From Imbricaverruca yamaguchii (taxonomy: Eukaryota > Arthropoda > Thecostraca > Neoverrucidae), in the NCBI GenBank assembly GCA_034440575.1, contig JAOTOL010001432.1:226501-290500 (forward strand): a DNA stretch of 64,000 bases, in the 5' to 3' direction. Made by a program: the position numbers and the translations under genes. Positions 33,560 to 46,039 of this stretch are shown in pieces (the stretch's first letter is position 1; each line of letters opens with the position of its first letter). The notes beneath the pieces were generated by a model that did not search any database, was not told the origin of the DNA, and worked only from the letters and a program-made list of their open reading frames with translations.

Positions 33560-34240
33560 TGCCGGGGCGAAACACGCACACAGACAGACAGGGGGACAGA
33601 GAGATGGAGAGACAGAAAGGCGGGAAGACAGAGGGAGAGCGAGATTGAAAGGGATGGAGAGCGAGAGAGCAAGATGGATAGATAGAAAGAGGGAGGAGAG
33701 GGAGAGAATATAGGGAGAGGAGTGGAAGAGACAAAGAGAGGGAGCGAGGAAGAGATTGAGGGAAGGAGACACGGAGAGAGGGAGGGGAGAGGAAGAGGGA
33801 GGGGAGAAGGGAGAAGGGGAGAAGGGAGAGGTGGAGAGGAAGAGGAAGAGAGGAAGAGGGGAAGAGAGGGGAGATGGATAGATGTATAGAGGTGGAAAGG
33901 GAGAGGGGGAGAGGGAGAGAGGGAGAGAGGGATATAGGGAGAGAGGGAGAGGGATAGATGGATAGATGGAGAGAGGGGGAGGGGAGAGGGGAGGGGAGGG
34001 AGGGAGGGAGGGAGGGAGGGAGGGAGGGAGGGAGGGAGGGAGGGAGGGAGGGAGGGAGATGGAGATAGTTAGTTAGTCATTAGGGCTTTAGGGCGCATAG
34101 ACTACATTGGTCATGTAGCGCCCAAAGAGGGAGGGAGAGGGAGAAGGAAAGGGAGAGTGAGAGGAAGGGAGAGGGAGAGGGTGAGGGAGAGAGGGAGAGG
34201 GAGAGGGAGAGAGGGTGAGGGAGAGGGAGAGAGACTGAGG
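33560..34240. repeat. purine-rich microsatellite block, (GAGA/GGGA)n
   Basis: About 680 bp of GA/GGGA repeats including a pure (GGGA)n run at about 33990-34058. It is interrupted once by the mini-SINE at 34067-34127. Confidence 0.9.
34067..34127 (-). mobile_element. mini-SINE 3'-end copy 6, inserted into (GGGA)n
   Basis: Plus strand: TAGTTAGTTAGTCATTAGGG, CTTTAGGGCGCATAG, ACTACATTGGTCATGTAGCG, CCCAAA. The stem is GGGCGC (34091-34096) with GCGCCC (34118-34123). Both flanks are GAGGGAG purine repeat, so the insertion limits are clear although the duplication cannot be told from the repeat. Confidence 0.85.
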
Positions 34241-35060
34241 CTGCCTTGACGGTGATCAAGACAAAGGATGTGAAGTAGGCGACCTGGCCGTACGCTGAAC
34301 GGTCGGAACACGGCCGGCGGTACTTCACGGGCGCCCAATATCGGCCCACTCAGGCGACGGAACCGGCTGAGTCAGTGCAGCGGCCATATTCCCCCGCTGT
34401 CCATCCACTGGCGGCTGACGAGAGGCAGACCGGCCGGCCGCACCTCCAAGTGTCCACCGGGGCCGCTCAATACGACAGACGGCTGACGCGGCGGCAGCAG
34501 AACGACGCGGCACGTGCGCCGCATCGGAACTGGCGGCCGCGGCGCGCTCGTCAATGTGTCGTCGCCGCCGTCTCGTCTCGTGGTGGTGCCGCAGGGAGTT
34601 TAGGACCATGTCGACCAGGACCATGTCGACTGTGTCGGCACCACCGGACTGCACCAGAGCCAACCAGGCCCGCCGGAGTCCAGCAGACAACACTGAGCCT
34701 TGCCGGCGGGACACATGGGCGGCAGGGCGGCGGCGGCCGACGTCCGGCGCCTGGCGCCGAGGCCGCCAATCCAGTCATTAGGCAATGATACGATCACCGC
34801 TAATGCTGGGGTGCGAGCCACTTCTTGAGGGCGCCGAGTGGCGTCGGCCGGCAGGTCGGCACCACCAGCACCACGTCCTCACAAGGCGTAATGGCCGCGC
34901 CGCACTAACGCCAACCATCAGTTACCGGCGACCCAGTTTGATGCGGTGGCCTAATGCTGCGGCGACACGGCACCGCGGCATAAACCGACCGTAAAGTCGG
35001 CCGCCGCCGCCGCCATGGCGGGCCGGCCAGATTTGGCCGAGCCACGGGCAAGTCTGCAGG
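34241..35060. other. GC-rich unique intron sequence
   Basis: Non-repetitive and GC-rich. Several frames are open on both strands (for example minus 34325-34714). I could not find an exon here with both splice sites in phase, nor any domain. Confidence 0.35.
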
Positions 35061-36312
35061 CCGCCCACTGTTGGTGTCACGGACAACACCGCACCAACCG
35101 CAGAGCCCACCAACACGGTGACTGTTGGTGTCACGGACAACACCGCACCATCCGCAGAGCCCACCAATACGGTGACTGTTGGTGTCACGGACAACACCGC
35201 ACCAACCGCAGAGCCCACCAATACGGTGACTGTTGGTGTCACGGACAACACCGCACCAACCGCAGAGCCCACCAACACGGTGACTGTTGGTGTCACGGAC
35301 AACACCGCACCATCCGCAGAGCCCACCAATACGGTGACTGTTGGTGTCACGGACAACACCGCACCAACCGCAGAGCCCACCAATACGGTGACTGTTGGTG
35401 TCACGGACAACACCGCACCATCCGCAGAGCCCACCAATACGGTGACTGTTGGTGTCACGGACAACACCGCACCAACCGCAGAGCCCACCAATACGGTGAC
35501 TGTTGGTGTCACGGACAACACCGCACCAACCGCAGAACCAACCAATACGGTGACTGTTGGTGTCGCGGACTACACCGCACCAACCGCAGAGCCCACCAAT
35601 ACGGTGACTGTTGGTGTCGCGGACTACACCGCACCAACCGCAGGGCCCACCAATACGGTGACTGTTGGTGTCGCAGACTACACCGCACCAACCGCAGAGC
35701 CCACCAATACGGTGACTGTTGGTGTCGCGGACTACACCGCACCAACCGCAGAGCCCACCAATACGGTGACTGTTGGTGTCACGGACAACACCGCACCAAC
35801 CGCAGAGCCCACCAATACGGTGACTGTTGGTGTCGCGGACTACACCGCACCAACCGCAGAGCCCACCAATACGGTGACTGTTGGTGTCGCGGACTACACC
35901 GCACCAACCGCAGAGCCCACCAATACGGTGACTGTTGGTGTCGCGGACTACACCGCACCAACCGCAGAGCCCACCAATACGGTGACTGTTGGTGTCGCGG
36001 ACTACACCGCACCAACCGCAGAGCCCACCAAAACGGTACTGTTTTACCACCCACCACCAATACGGTGACTGTTGGTGTCGCGGACTACACCGCACCAACC
36101 GCAGAGCCCACCAATACGGTGACTGTTGGTGTCCGGACTACACCGCACCAACCGCAGAGCCCACCAATACGGTGACTGTTGGTGTCGCGGACTACACCGC
36201 ACCAACCGCACCAACCGCAGAGCCCACCAATACGGTGACTGTTGGTGTCGCGGACTACACCGCACCAACCGCAGAGCCCACCAATACGGTGACTGTTGGT
36301 GTCGCGGACTAC
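35061..36312. repeat. 54-bp minisatellite, about 23 copies
   Basis: The unit is GGTGTCACGGACAACACCGC, ACCAACCGCAGAGCCCACCA, ATACGGTGACTGTT. Two variant blocks can be seen: CACGGACAACACC to about 35560, and CGCGGACTACACC after it with one CACGGACAACACC unit at 35779. Unit length is a multiple of three, so long frames appear on both strands. Confidence 0.95.
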
Positions 36313-36664
36313 ATGTACAGCGAAATGCCAGCCGTGAGCCGCCGCCGACGTTCCAACGGCAGATCATGTTTGGAGAGGACGAGGCAGTGGCATGGTGCCA
36401 GTATTGACTACCGCCGGCCAACGGGATCCGACTACAGCCGCCAGCGGCACCCACGCCACACATGGGCACTGGCACGGCAGCCGCCAGACCATCAGCGGTG
36501 TGGGCTGTGCTGCACACCAACTCGCGTATGTGCACACAACACAGCCTGTCAGCCAGAAGCCGGAAGACGACAATGGGACGTCCAAGACGTCCGACGTACC
36601 GAGAGACGCCCGACAAAGCGGGTGCCGTCAGAGCCAGCGACGGTGACACCACCGTCCGTCCAAC
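36313..36664. other. GC-rich unique sequence between two arrays
   Basis: About 350 bp, open on both strands, with no recognised exon. Confidence 0.35.
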
Positions 36665-37345
36665 GGACAGACCCCTCTGACAACTTCCCACTGATCCATC
36701 ACTCTAGCCACGTCCCACTGACAGACCCTCGCGGTATCAACCCACTGACAGACCCCCTCCGGCCACGTCCCACTGACAGACCCCTGCGGCCACGTCCCAC
36801 TGACAGACCCTCTCGGGCCACGTCCCACTGACAGACCCCTCCGGCCACGTCCCACTGGCAGACCCCCTCGGGCCACGTCCCACTGGCAGACCCCTGCGGC
36901 CACGTCCCACTGACAGACCCCTGCGGCCACGTCCCACTGACAGACCCTCTCGGGCCACGTCCCACTGACGGACCCTCGCGGTATCAACCCACTGACAGAC
37001 CCCCTAGGGCCACGTCCCACTGACAGACCCCCTCGGGCCACGTCTCACTGACGGACCCTCGCGGTATCAACCCACCTAGAGACCCTCCGGCCACGTCCCA
37101 CTGACAGACCCCTGCGGCAACGTCCCACTGACGGACCCCTCCGGCCACGTCCCACTGACAGACCCCCTCGGGCCACGTCCCACTGACGGACCCTCGCGGT
37201 ATCAACCCACTGACAGACCCCCTAGGGCCACATCCCACTGACAGACCCCCTCGGGCCACGTCCCACTGACGGACCCTCGCGGTATCAACCCACTGACAGA
37301 CCCCTAGGGCCACGTCCAACTGACGGACCCCTGCGGCCACGTCCC
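36665..37345. repeat. about 26-27-bp minisatellite
   Basis: About 25 copies of GGCCACGTCCCACTGACAG plus ACCCC(T/C). GACGGACCCTCGCGGTATCA units are interspersed at roughly regular intervals (36721, 36965, 37051, 37186, 37267). Confidence 0.9.
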
Positions 37346-37839
37346 ACTGACCTGCGGCTGCTCCAGTGGCGTCGTGATGGACGCCCGCCGCCCACCGGCG
37401 GTCAAGGATCGAAACACACCGTCAAGCCGCAGTGGCCAGCCACGCGACGAACGCCTCACACTGGCACCCGACCGACGAACACCCACGCTGGCACCCGACC
37501 GACGAGCGCCCTACACCAACACCAGACCGACTGCCCAGCACGGCGACCGGCGCACATCCGCTGCCAGCCACACCAGCGCCGCGCCACGGCCAGAGTGCGA
37601 AGCTCAGGCATTAGTGGTGCATGCCGGTCAGGTCAAGCATCGGACATCAGTGATGCAAACCTTACTGCCGTCATATGAATACCTGGATGCGGCGCATGTC
37701 GGGGCACTGGGCAGCTGAGGCCGAGTGATACACGTGGGAGTAAAGTCAAATCTCCGTGCGTATCAGTCGTGTCTCCAAGTAGTATTTCCTCGAGTTTTCA
37801 TAGTCAAGCGCTTTAGCGCGCGCGCCGGGGGGTCTTTCG
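37346..37839. other. intron sequence, nothing recognised
   Basis: GC-rich with a few CACTGGCACCCGACCGACGA repeats (37458-37505). No exon is supported. Confidence 0.4.
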
Positions 37840-38345
37840 CATAGCACGCACCGGAGGGGGGTCGGAGATGGGGGGTGGGGGATTCGGCCCCCGCCACGAT
37901 CTCGGAAGTCACTGAAGCTAGAAACGCAACATTTTAAGGGTAGATTATGGCTGAAATGAACTCGCTTCAGTATAAATTACATGAAATGAATTACATACGC
38001 TAGGTCAATGCCTTCAGGGTCAAATGAGGCTGAAATCGGCCGCCGCACCATGCCGTTGTTCCACGCGTCGACGAAGTCTTTGTGACCTTGGACATTGAAT
38101 GGCTGGGCGGTCGGCCGGCGTTCAGTTGGTGGGCGGTGGGCCGCCGCCCAGTCGGTTGGATTCGCGCTTCCCCTCGCAGTTCCTATAATTACGAACGGAT
38201 TTCGATTGCTTGTTGAATTGTTTGCGCTTACCTATTTTTAATAAATCCACAACAGTTCATTACCAAACCAATGCCAATTTATGAGACAAACTAAAACAGA
38301 GTTGGCGGATTTCGCCCCCCCCCCCCCCACCCTCCTCGGTACGCG
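37840..38345. repeat. diverged copy related to the fold-back family ends
   Basis: It starts with a G-run/C-run block (GGGGGATTCGGCCCCCG near 37878) and ends near 38345 with GGCGGATTTCG plus a C-run and GTACGCGTTAAGCG. The order (G-run, CGGA(T)TTCCG, C-run, GCGTTAA) parallels module ends at 7682-7750 and 11268-11340. A segment AAGCTAGAAACGCAAC resembles AGGCTAGAGCAATGCAA at 7760. Similarity is moderate. Confidence 0.4.
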
Positions 38346-38724
38346 TTAAGCGTGAATGCAGAGACAATGCTTTCTGATGTGATACATTCACCAAATTGTA
38401 TTAAACAAAACAGAGCTAAAAGGCGCCTTCCCTCCCCAGGTTTGAACTCGAGACGACGGGACGCAAATTGTACTGTCTTTTTGTCACCGAAACGAAAGGT
38501 GTGTGCCGACTGCGCGTGAAGATGCACGGTTTACGGGTCGCAGTGTCTCGTTGTGAACTGCCGCGTCAGCTGACACAGTGCCGTCTTACAACTCAGGTCA
38601 GCTGGTACACAGTGGCCACGGGCACAGTGGCCAGTCGCGAGAAATTCGACATATTTCGAATGCATGCAATAAATGGCTGCACGAAACACATTTTATCCAC
38701 CATGTAATGTTGGCACAAATACCG

Positions 38725-38845
38725 CTGACTGCAGTGGCGAACACAGGCCGCCGACTACAGTGGCGAGTACAGGCACCTGGCTACAGTGGCGAACACAGGC
38801 CGCCGACTACAGTTGCGAACACAAGCCGCTGGCTGCAGTGGCGAC
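38725..38845. repeat. 27-bp minisatellite, about five copies
   Basis: Units of ACTGCAGTGGCGAACACAGG then CCGCCG with small changes. Confidence 0.8.
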
Positions 38846-38948
38846 GCACACATTGAGTACATATAATTGATTCGTATATATTCGACACGAAATATGTAAT
38901 TTCTGGTTACCATCCATGCTACTCTTTGACTGACCTATGGTCGAAAAC

Positions 38949-39097
38949 TTTGCTGTTGGTTGTGGCTTTACGACGCACTCAGCAGCTAAGACCAAATGGC
39001 GTCACCTGACAGGGAGAGCGGGCACCACTGGGAACCGAACCCCTCAACTCTGGCACGCCAGACGCCCAGATTAACCACCGACCTGCCGACGCCACAT
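38949..39097 (-). mobile_element. tRNA-derived SINE, 149 bp, with 9-bp target-site duplication
   Basis: Flanked by exact GTCGAAAAC duplications at 38940-38948 and 39098-39106. On the minus strand the head contains an A-box-like GTCGGTGGTTAATC and a B-box-like GGTTCGGTTCC. The 3' end carries a hairpin (GACGC 38972-38976 with GCGTC 38999-39003), then GTAAAGCCACAACCAACAGC. The 3' end has the same layout as the mini-SINEs. Confidence 0.85.
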
Positions 39098-39106
39098 GTC
39101 GAAAAC

Positions 39107-40644
39107 GTCAGTACAGTTATGATATACTATTTAGGGGTTAAAAAGTAAGTTTCTGGCCAACTGAAAACATAATTAGTTTGCACCTGGAGTTGGACACACG
39201 GCGACACCACATCCATGTTGGAGGCGCACCTCGACTGCGAAGTCATTTCGGCACCAACCGGGAAAATGAGGTCCAGTGCTCTCAGTATGAGACGAAGCCA
39301 TTGACCAGCTAAGGAACAAGACAATAATGATTCACGTCGTCTTGTTTCACCGTGATTCTATGTCTGGACAGCATCGTATCATACATTTGAAGTCACTTTG
39401 CTAATTATTAATAACATAAACATGATTCAAAGCAACTATGGCATGCTTCGCAATGCATAACGGAGAAACGCACTATGCCATCGGTTATTGACGAGAAATG
39501 CGTTGTACTCAAACGAAGTTGTTAGGAGGCATTCATTCTCGAACGTTATAGTTTGCCAAGCTCCAAACGATCACTAATGTATGGAGTGAAACGGCAACGT
39601 GACAATCTCAAAGGCCGTGTGTGAAATACAGAGCTACCCGTGGTACTTTTGAAGCGTCCTTGATTTCATGTCTAACTTCAAACGGTCACTTAGTTTATGC
39701 CCATGGGTTCCGTAAATTCCCTCTATATCACAAGTTCAACCCGAGGTACAGTACCAGATCTACCAACTAACCGGTGTCGACGTTGTGTGGTTGCCAAATT
39801 GGCCAATCGCTAGCTTGCAGGTTGCATCGGGATTTTAAGGTACTGGGCAAAGTTCGTAATTGGCACCCAAGAACTTTGTGAAGTGATCCGACGGAAGAAA
39901 AAAGCACGTAAGTGATAGTTCAATAGAATACTTCAGCATGCATAAAGAACATGTTGATGAATAGCACCCTTCAAAACAGAATCGTTCCCAGAGTTATTGA
40001 ATAGTTCCATAGTTGCGCGTAAATGAAGACAAATTGAATGGCTCTTCGGGGATCCAAAGCTCGAACAGCTTATTTTAATTAGGCCAGGATTTACGTACTA
40101 TGCTGTACGCTTCACACAATGTTCGTGAAATTAGTACTGATAAACCCTATAATAAATACTTTTTGGAGATGCCATCCGACAAAATGAATGCAGAACATCC
40201 TATTCAGAGTTGCACGGTGATATTCATTTTTCTTTAGCTAGTCAATTGCCTGGCTCAAGCAAACGGCGAGAACCACATGGAAAGGAGATTTTCGTGCTGT
40301 GCGCAAACACTAGCATGACGTGCCAAGCGTGCACTTTGTTCATTTACGATGAAATGCGATTGAACTATTGCGATTTTACAACTGCCCGCCCAATAAAGGC
40401 CTTGTTGATAAAGATAATGCATGACCCAAAACTTATGGTAAGCTGAGATAGGACGGAATGGTAAGTTGAGATAGCACTCGAGCATAAATGGATCGCCTGC
40501 TATTGCTGGTGTTGAGTGTGTGAAAGTGTGTCGGAAGTGTAGATGCCGTATTGGCAGACCATTTGTTGAATACTTTACTTTATTTTTATTTTACTATCTT
40601 AATTTGAAGTTCAAGAATGTATTGCATGCAAGGGTTGCCTTACC

Positions 40645-40648
<4 letters not shown>
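39107..40648. other. AT-rich intron sequence, nothing recognised
   Basis: About 1.5 kb with no gene, array or mobile element that I can support. Confidence 0.4.

Positions 40649-40695
<47 letters not shown>
40649..40695. repeat. (AT)n microsatellite
   Basis: An uninterrupted TA dinucleotide run of about 46 bp. Confidence 0.95.
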
Positions 40696-40697
<2 letters not shown>

Positions 40698-40949
40698 CTA
40701 GTAGCGAGTCAAAAACCCATTTCCACCCAGCCTGACCATTAGGTCGTGTCCAACCTGACATCTGCGATGCATCCTGTTTCTCTGCCAAATGCATCTGTTG
40801 AAGGCCGGTATTTTCTTTTCAGACCTAGCCGCACTTCCACATCAACTAGGATGAGTAGTTTTGGACAATTTGAACTACCCAATTTCGATGCACAATTTGG
40901 GCTAATCAGTCGAGTTCGGCCAAGTCCTGTGTGTCCTGCCACCTAACCA

Positions 40950-41215
40950 ATGAATACACCCAGCACCCAGCATCCACCACCTAATCACCGAATACCCTTG
41001 GCAGCCACCACCTAGCCAATGAATAGTCTCAACAGCCACGACATAACCACCAAATATCGCTGACAACCACCAACCAACCAATGAATACTCTTGACAGCCA
41101 CCACCTAACCAATGAATACCCTTGGCAGCCACCACCTAACCGCCGAATACCCCGACAGCCACCACCTAACCACTGAATACTCCTGGCAGCCACCACCTAA
41201 ACAATGAATACACCT
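40950..41215. repeat. 31-bp minisatellite
   Basis: About eight degenerate copies of CAGCCACCACCTAACCAATG then AATACCCTTGG. Confidence 0.85.
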
Positions 41216-41524
41216 TATCTTTCCACACAATAGGATAATATGCAACCTTACACCTATGGGATTTGCATGCAAATACAATGCCAAAATTATTCGCCAAAAA
41301 TCAAGCCCTACGCCAAACGCGATATAGTCTGCATACCACCACCAAGGATGAGCCATCCTCAAACCATGGTCCATCCTATATTACTGGGTTGCCATCCTTG
41401 GAAAAATGACGGCATTGCGTCTCCAAATCAACTCCCAAATAGGAGAGGTGGATGGCTGGCTGTCAGGACCCATTGCTTAGTTATGGATTCAGAGTTGGGA
41501 ACCGAGGGTTGCATGCCTGCTTCT

Positions 41525-41995
41525 CGTATCATTGACCTTAGGTCAGGTCGCTGCCATGGCTTCCCCATTATAGGGCTATGGTAAAATATACAAATTCTTC
41601 CTGGTTACATATTTTCTCTCGGAATGATCTCACAACGGTTGTGACATGTAGATGGAAGCTATGCTAAATGTTACCGCCGACATTTTTGCTCAGTGACGTC
41701 ACCAAGGTCTCTGAGGTTACCCGAGATCAATACACATTGCTGCGCATTACATCGCACTGCATTGAGCTAGAAGGCTGAAATTACCGTCATTGTGCCTGTA
41801 TCGCCAAGACGTGTCGATTGATACATTGCATGACATCACTAGACGACTTCATGACCTTGACCCGAGTTTCGGTTGACCTGACCTTAAATTACACCGCCTA
41901 TTGTCGGTAGCGCATTGTAAGGACTGTCGAATAGCGTTCGCCGTTTGTTTCTATCTGTTACAGGTCCTGAGATGTGTGTCAATATCTGAGTCTTT
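41525..41995. mobile_element. inverted copy of the fold-back spacer (9245-9725)
   Basis: It reads as the reverse complement of the fold-back spacer: CCATGGCTTCCCC, TATAGGGCTATG, CATTGTGCCTGTATCGCCAA, CGTGTCGAT, GTTTCGGTTGACCTGACCTT and TGTCAATATCTGAGTC all match in order. Arms of the fold-back are not attached in full. At 41525 the AGGTCA/TGACCT words are retained. Confidence 0.8.
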
Positions 41996-44928
41996 TACAC
42001 ATGATTTTACACAGTCAATCTCTTTTACACATGATTTGAGTTACCTTTCATCCATACGATAGGTCCCAAGTTAGATGTCAGCTAGGTGTCGAAAACCAAT
42101 CTGTTTTTTTTCTTCCACTTCTTCCAGTTGCGTACTGATGCACTTCGCTCTCGCTAGATAGCATCTAACCAAAGATTCTGGATTGTGTTTATGTAGGTCA
42201 GCTGGTTAACCCGTCCTGTCTCGGGGGGGGTGTCTTCAACCGCCCCCTCAGGTTTTTCGCGGACAGTGGACGAACGGCGTGCGGCAGCACGCCCAAATTT
42301 GGCATGCCTTTTCCCACATATATTCGACACGCTGATTCTAAATTTGGAAGTCAGATCATCTAGGGTCAACGAGTTAGTCAAGGTCAAGTGAGGTCACCTC
42401 CAAAAAAGTCCAACCAGTCGTCACGCTTTAACGGATACAGATATTTTAATGAAGCTTTCAGGGTTTGCTTATCTTTAGGGATGCAACAAAATGTACGAGT
42501 GAAATTTTTTCAATTCTTTCGTTTTTGACTACATATAAATTGTGCGTTTTTGCCAAATTGCAGTTCAAATAGAGGATTCTGGCTATAGTAACCATTTTTT
42601 ATTGCGGCAAGTTGACTTCCAACAACGTTTCTCAGTTTGCTCTACCCACTGGAAAAAGGAAAAATTGAAGAAAATTTTAACTCAAAATTGTGAAATTTTG
42701 ACAACATTTTTGTAAAAATATTTCGGGGGCAGAAAAATGAAAGCCTGGTCGATTTCGCTGTCCTTTTATCATTCCAAATCAATTGTTTTTCACATATCCC
42801 CAAAAGTAACCCCCCAGAGCCAAAAACATAATGTAAGTCGTGAAAAGTCGTGAAAATCTAGCCCCCCGGTGACGTCACTTTTGGGCGGAAATTGTTTTTG
42901 AGGGTGGACCCGGACCCTACTCGCCGAGCGCTTTCCGATGACACCTCTTTCGTTTTCGTGCGACGCTTATTTTGGATTTTAGAGGGGTCTTCAACCGGCC
43001 CCAGCCGATATCACCACACGGTGGCAGGCTGGCAAAAAAACACACACACACACACACACACGGCCCCCTCCCCGAGACGGGGTGGGAGGATTTGACCGGA
43101 GACGGCGCGGGCTAATGAATCGTCAGGCGCAGAGGGTTTTGCCGTGGCGTACGGTTATGGCGCAGAGGGTTTTGCCGTGGCTTACGGTTACGGCGCAGAG
43201 GGTTTTGCTGTGGTCTATATCAGTCCTCGGCACCGGAACAGACCTCAGACTGGTTTGAGACGTGAATGGACAGTATTATTAGAATATTTCAATGTATCTA
43301 GTGTGGAACGTTGAGGGATATTTCTGTGGGGATTATCTGCCAATGTTTATAATACCTGTGATAAACAGTGAGATATATGGGTGAATGGATACGGGACGAG
43401 TAGCTGGATACAGAGGTGTCGGAAAGATATCGGGAACGGCGTAAAAAAGCTGTGTTAGGAGTCATTTTGTACCAAACTGTCGGAACTTGAGGACACAGCC
43501 GCCACCATCCGATCAAATCGTGGTTGGACCCAATGAATAGAGATAGTGATTTTAACCACATGAATCTTAACTTAAACTTAAAGCTTCAAAACTGAAAGTG
43601 GCAAAAAGTGGTTGACTGCCGTAAGGAAGCATGCAAGGAAGCACGCATTGTTACCTGTTTACCAATTAATTGCATTGTATTGGTGATTTGCTCCCTTCGC
43701 CTTAGTCTCAATGAGATAATTGCCCAAGCATAAACTTACTCCACCATGTTCGCGACATCGCGCCAGAAAGACATGAACATTTATTTCAACGCTCGTTGTT
43801 CGCTTATCCCTTGTGTACACCAGCTGGCTTCTGAACATGTAAATATATTCTGAATATGTTCCAAATATTCATAACACTAAATCTTTTCACATATTTGTAC
43901 CATCATAAATATAATTCCATTAATTTTGATTTCAAGTTTTCGATGGTGATAGCCAGCCAGGGCGTTTTCACGGCCTGAAACCATCTTTAATATTTGGCAT
44001 AATTAAGCTGTTATTATTATCAGTTATTTTGCCATGCTCACACATCGATGCTAAATGAAATGTCAACAGATATAGGCAAAGGACATAAGGTTCTTTTAGG
44101 ACACATTCGACTATTAGGCAAAATAACATCACCATCCTCCCACACCGATTGGTCGCGGGTGGACTCAATGATCCCGCCGGTTGTAGGATCCCGAACCACA
44201 ATCTTAGGATCAAAATTCGAACGCCCTACCAACTGAGGTACGGCGATCCCCAGACACACGCAGAGTTCTTTTATTTTCCAATAATTGGAGAGCCAGTCGA
44301 TGTGGAAGTTATTGTTAGTAACAGCAGTGCTAGATAAATATGAATGATCTATCTTCCAACAAGCAAGACATCTACATAGAATACACTTACCTTGCTGCTA
44401 TAATTCGCACTTTAGCATCGGGGGTTGCAAGGAGCTGACCTAAAGTAGCCAATTGTATTTGTACATATTTATTTCGCATGATTGCAAATGTTTCCTCTAA
44501 AATGCAATTCCGATTTGCTATTTTTAAGAAATATTGCATTGCGACTGTATCAGTTGAAGGAATATGAACTCCGAGCACTGGTTTTTAACGACTTACTTTT
44601 GCGGATTAGTGCAATTCTAATATTTCCTTCTTGCCATCTTTTTGTCGTACATAGTTCCGCTAAAAAAATATCAGCGATGCAACCTTGAAGACCTTCGGCT
44701 AGGCCGATAATTCCATGTTTCAACACGATTGTTTTCCGAAGGTTGTTTTCAAGGGCTTCGTTTTACCACCGAAACATTAAATGCCATGAAGGCACGTGAT
44801 CATCCAAAAAGCTACTTCTCTCTGTGGTCCCAGCAATTTCCAACCAAGAACCTGAGGCATGTCGCGGCAATGTCTTCGCGGCAATTCCACGTCCAGGGAA
44901 AACAGCGTCTTAGAGACGCAGGACGTAC
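41996..44928. other. intron sequence with degraded mobile-element texture
   Basis: About 2.9 kb. It includes a G-run/C-run block at 42222-42250 and a (CA)n at 43041-43061. It also has three 40-bp copies of GCGCAGAGGGTTTTGCCGTG plus GCTTACGGTTACG at 43128-43215. No exon or coding frame is recognised. Confidence 0.4.
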
Positions 44929-44958
44929 CTTGCCGTCATCGCTGGCGCTGTGGTCACA
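44929..44958 (-). CDS. AUTS2-family gene, 30-nt microexon
   Basis: The acceptor is GGTTTTGCGTTTCAG at 44959 and the donor is GGCAAG|GTACGT at 44928/44929. It reads CDHSASDDGK, phase 0 to 0. It follows the microexon ending GYF, and vertebrate AUTS2 has GYF followed by CDSDSDQEEK, which is a close match in order and character. Short as it is, the two strong splice sites and this correspondence make it credible. Confidence 0.85.
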
Positions 44959-45076
44959 CTGAAACGCAAAACCAGTAATTAGTGAACGCACATACCCAAT
45001 GCTGGGGTCAGATAGCACAGCACAGCACAAACTCCATGATCCGTCCACAACCATGACGCAAATACCCATCACCAGT

Positions 45077-45250
45077 CCAGTGGTGGGTCCTACAGATCAA
45101 CATCACCAGTTGAGCGGCGGGTCCTACGGAACAACATCACCAAGCGGGGGCGGGTCCTACAGATCACCATCGCCAGACGGGGCGGGTCCTACAGATCAAC
45201 ATCAGCGGTCAGGGGGGTCCTACAGATCGACGTCACCAGCCGGACGGTAG
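45077..45250. repeat. about 33-bp minisatellite near the acceptor of the 30-nt microexon
   Basis: Five copies of GGGTCCTACAGATCAACATC then ACCAG and GCGGC. They start about 120 bp upstream of the acceptor in gene orientation. Confidence 0.8.
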
Positions 45251-45589
45251 GTCCTACAAGTGAAGGACTTCAATACAAAAAAGAACATTCGACCTGAGAT
45301 GCAGCTATTTTTGCTGTAATGTGTCCCTTTTCATCATCACTTCCAACTCTAGGCGCGCTGTTCAGTGGTGCAAAACGCTGCCTTCTCTCCGGCGAGCACT
45401 CAGAACCTTCCCTGGTGTTGGCACGATTAGAGCTAATACACATATTTATGTTAGTTTTTCAAACACCTGGGCGTCGGCACAGCTGCGTAATATATCTACA
45501 ACGAAAAGCCCACATGGACTTATTAGCTTTTTATTTAGTTATATTAACTATTTGCACATTAATTATAAGCTTTCTCCCTATAACTCTGG

Positions 45590-45765
45590 ATTCCTTTACG
45601 ACGCATTCTACTGAATAAATGTGTCATGTAGCGTCGCCAACCACCCACGGCAACCGGTCGACGGTAAACTCGGTAATCACGCTAGCTATGGGACTCGAAC
45701 CCACGACCTTAGTATCAAGAGTCCTAGAGCTCTGACGACTGAGCTACCCTCTCAATCACGGCACC
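45590..45765 (-). mobile_element. tRNA-Lys-like SINE
   Basis: On the minus strand it has an A box TAGCTCAGTCGTCAGA (45731-45746) and a perfect B box GGTTCGAGTCC (45691-45701). The anticodon-arm region CTCTTGA is in the layout of tRNA-Lys(CTT). The acceptor stem does not pair, so it is not a functional tRNA. The 3' end has the hairpin CGACGC (45599-45604) with GCGTCG (45631-45636), followed by TAAAGG on the minus strand. No target-site duplication was found. Confidence 0.8.
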
Positions 45766-46039
45766 ACCTTGAAGGATAAATGAGAACTGGGAATATAGGG
45801 TGCAGTTATCCCCGATGGAGAAGTACGCTTCCCGGGGAAAACAAAAACAAGACTGCACCAATGTCTTGGCGTCAAATTCAAGTGAGTGGCTTTGAGGAGG
45901 ACGTTACAGCTGACGGAGACCTCGCCATGAACCACGTGGACTTTGTTGCTGGGTTAGCGAGTGTATTTGTGTTTGTTGAATGCGAAATGTTAATATGTTT
46001 TAATTGATTATGTTAATAGTTAATATAATCAAACTGCTG

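Noticed and set aside
34325..34714. Minus-strand 129-codon GC-rich frame as an exon
   Set aside because: It has no convincing acceptor or donor and no similarity to the AUTS2 family; several frames are open in this GC-rich stretch.
34905..36175. Frames of about 390 codons on both strands, one with regular Thr-Val-Gly-Val repeats
   Set aside because: The 54-bp unit is a multiple of three. The frame starts and stops with the array and does not fit the phase chain of the gene.
45319..45618. Two overlapping plus-strand frames of about 97 codons
   Set aside because: No recognisable domain and no splice or promoter context; they run into the SINE.
45683..45755. Functional tRNA-Lys gene
   Set aside because: A and B boxes are good, but the acceptor stem does not pair and the anticodon stem has a mismatch. 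A SINE-type 3' end follows.
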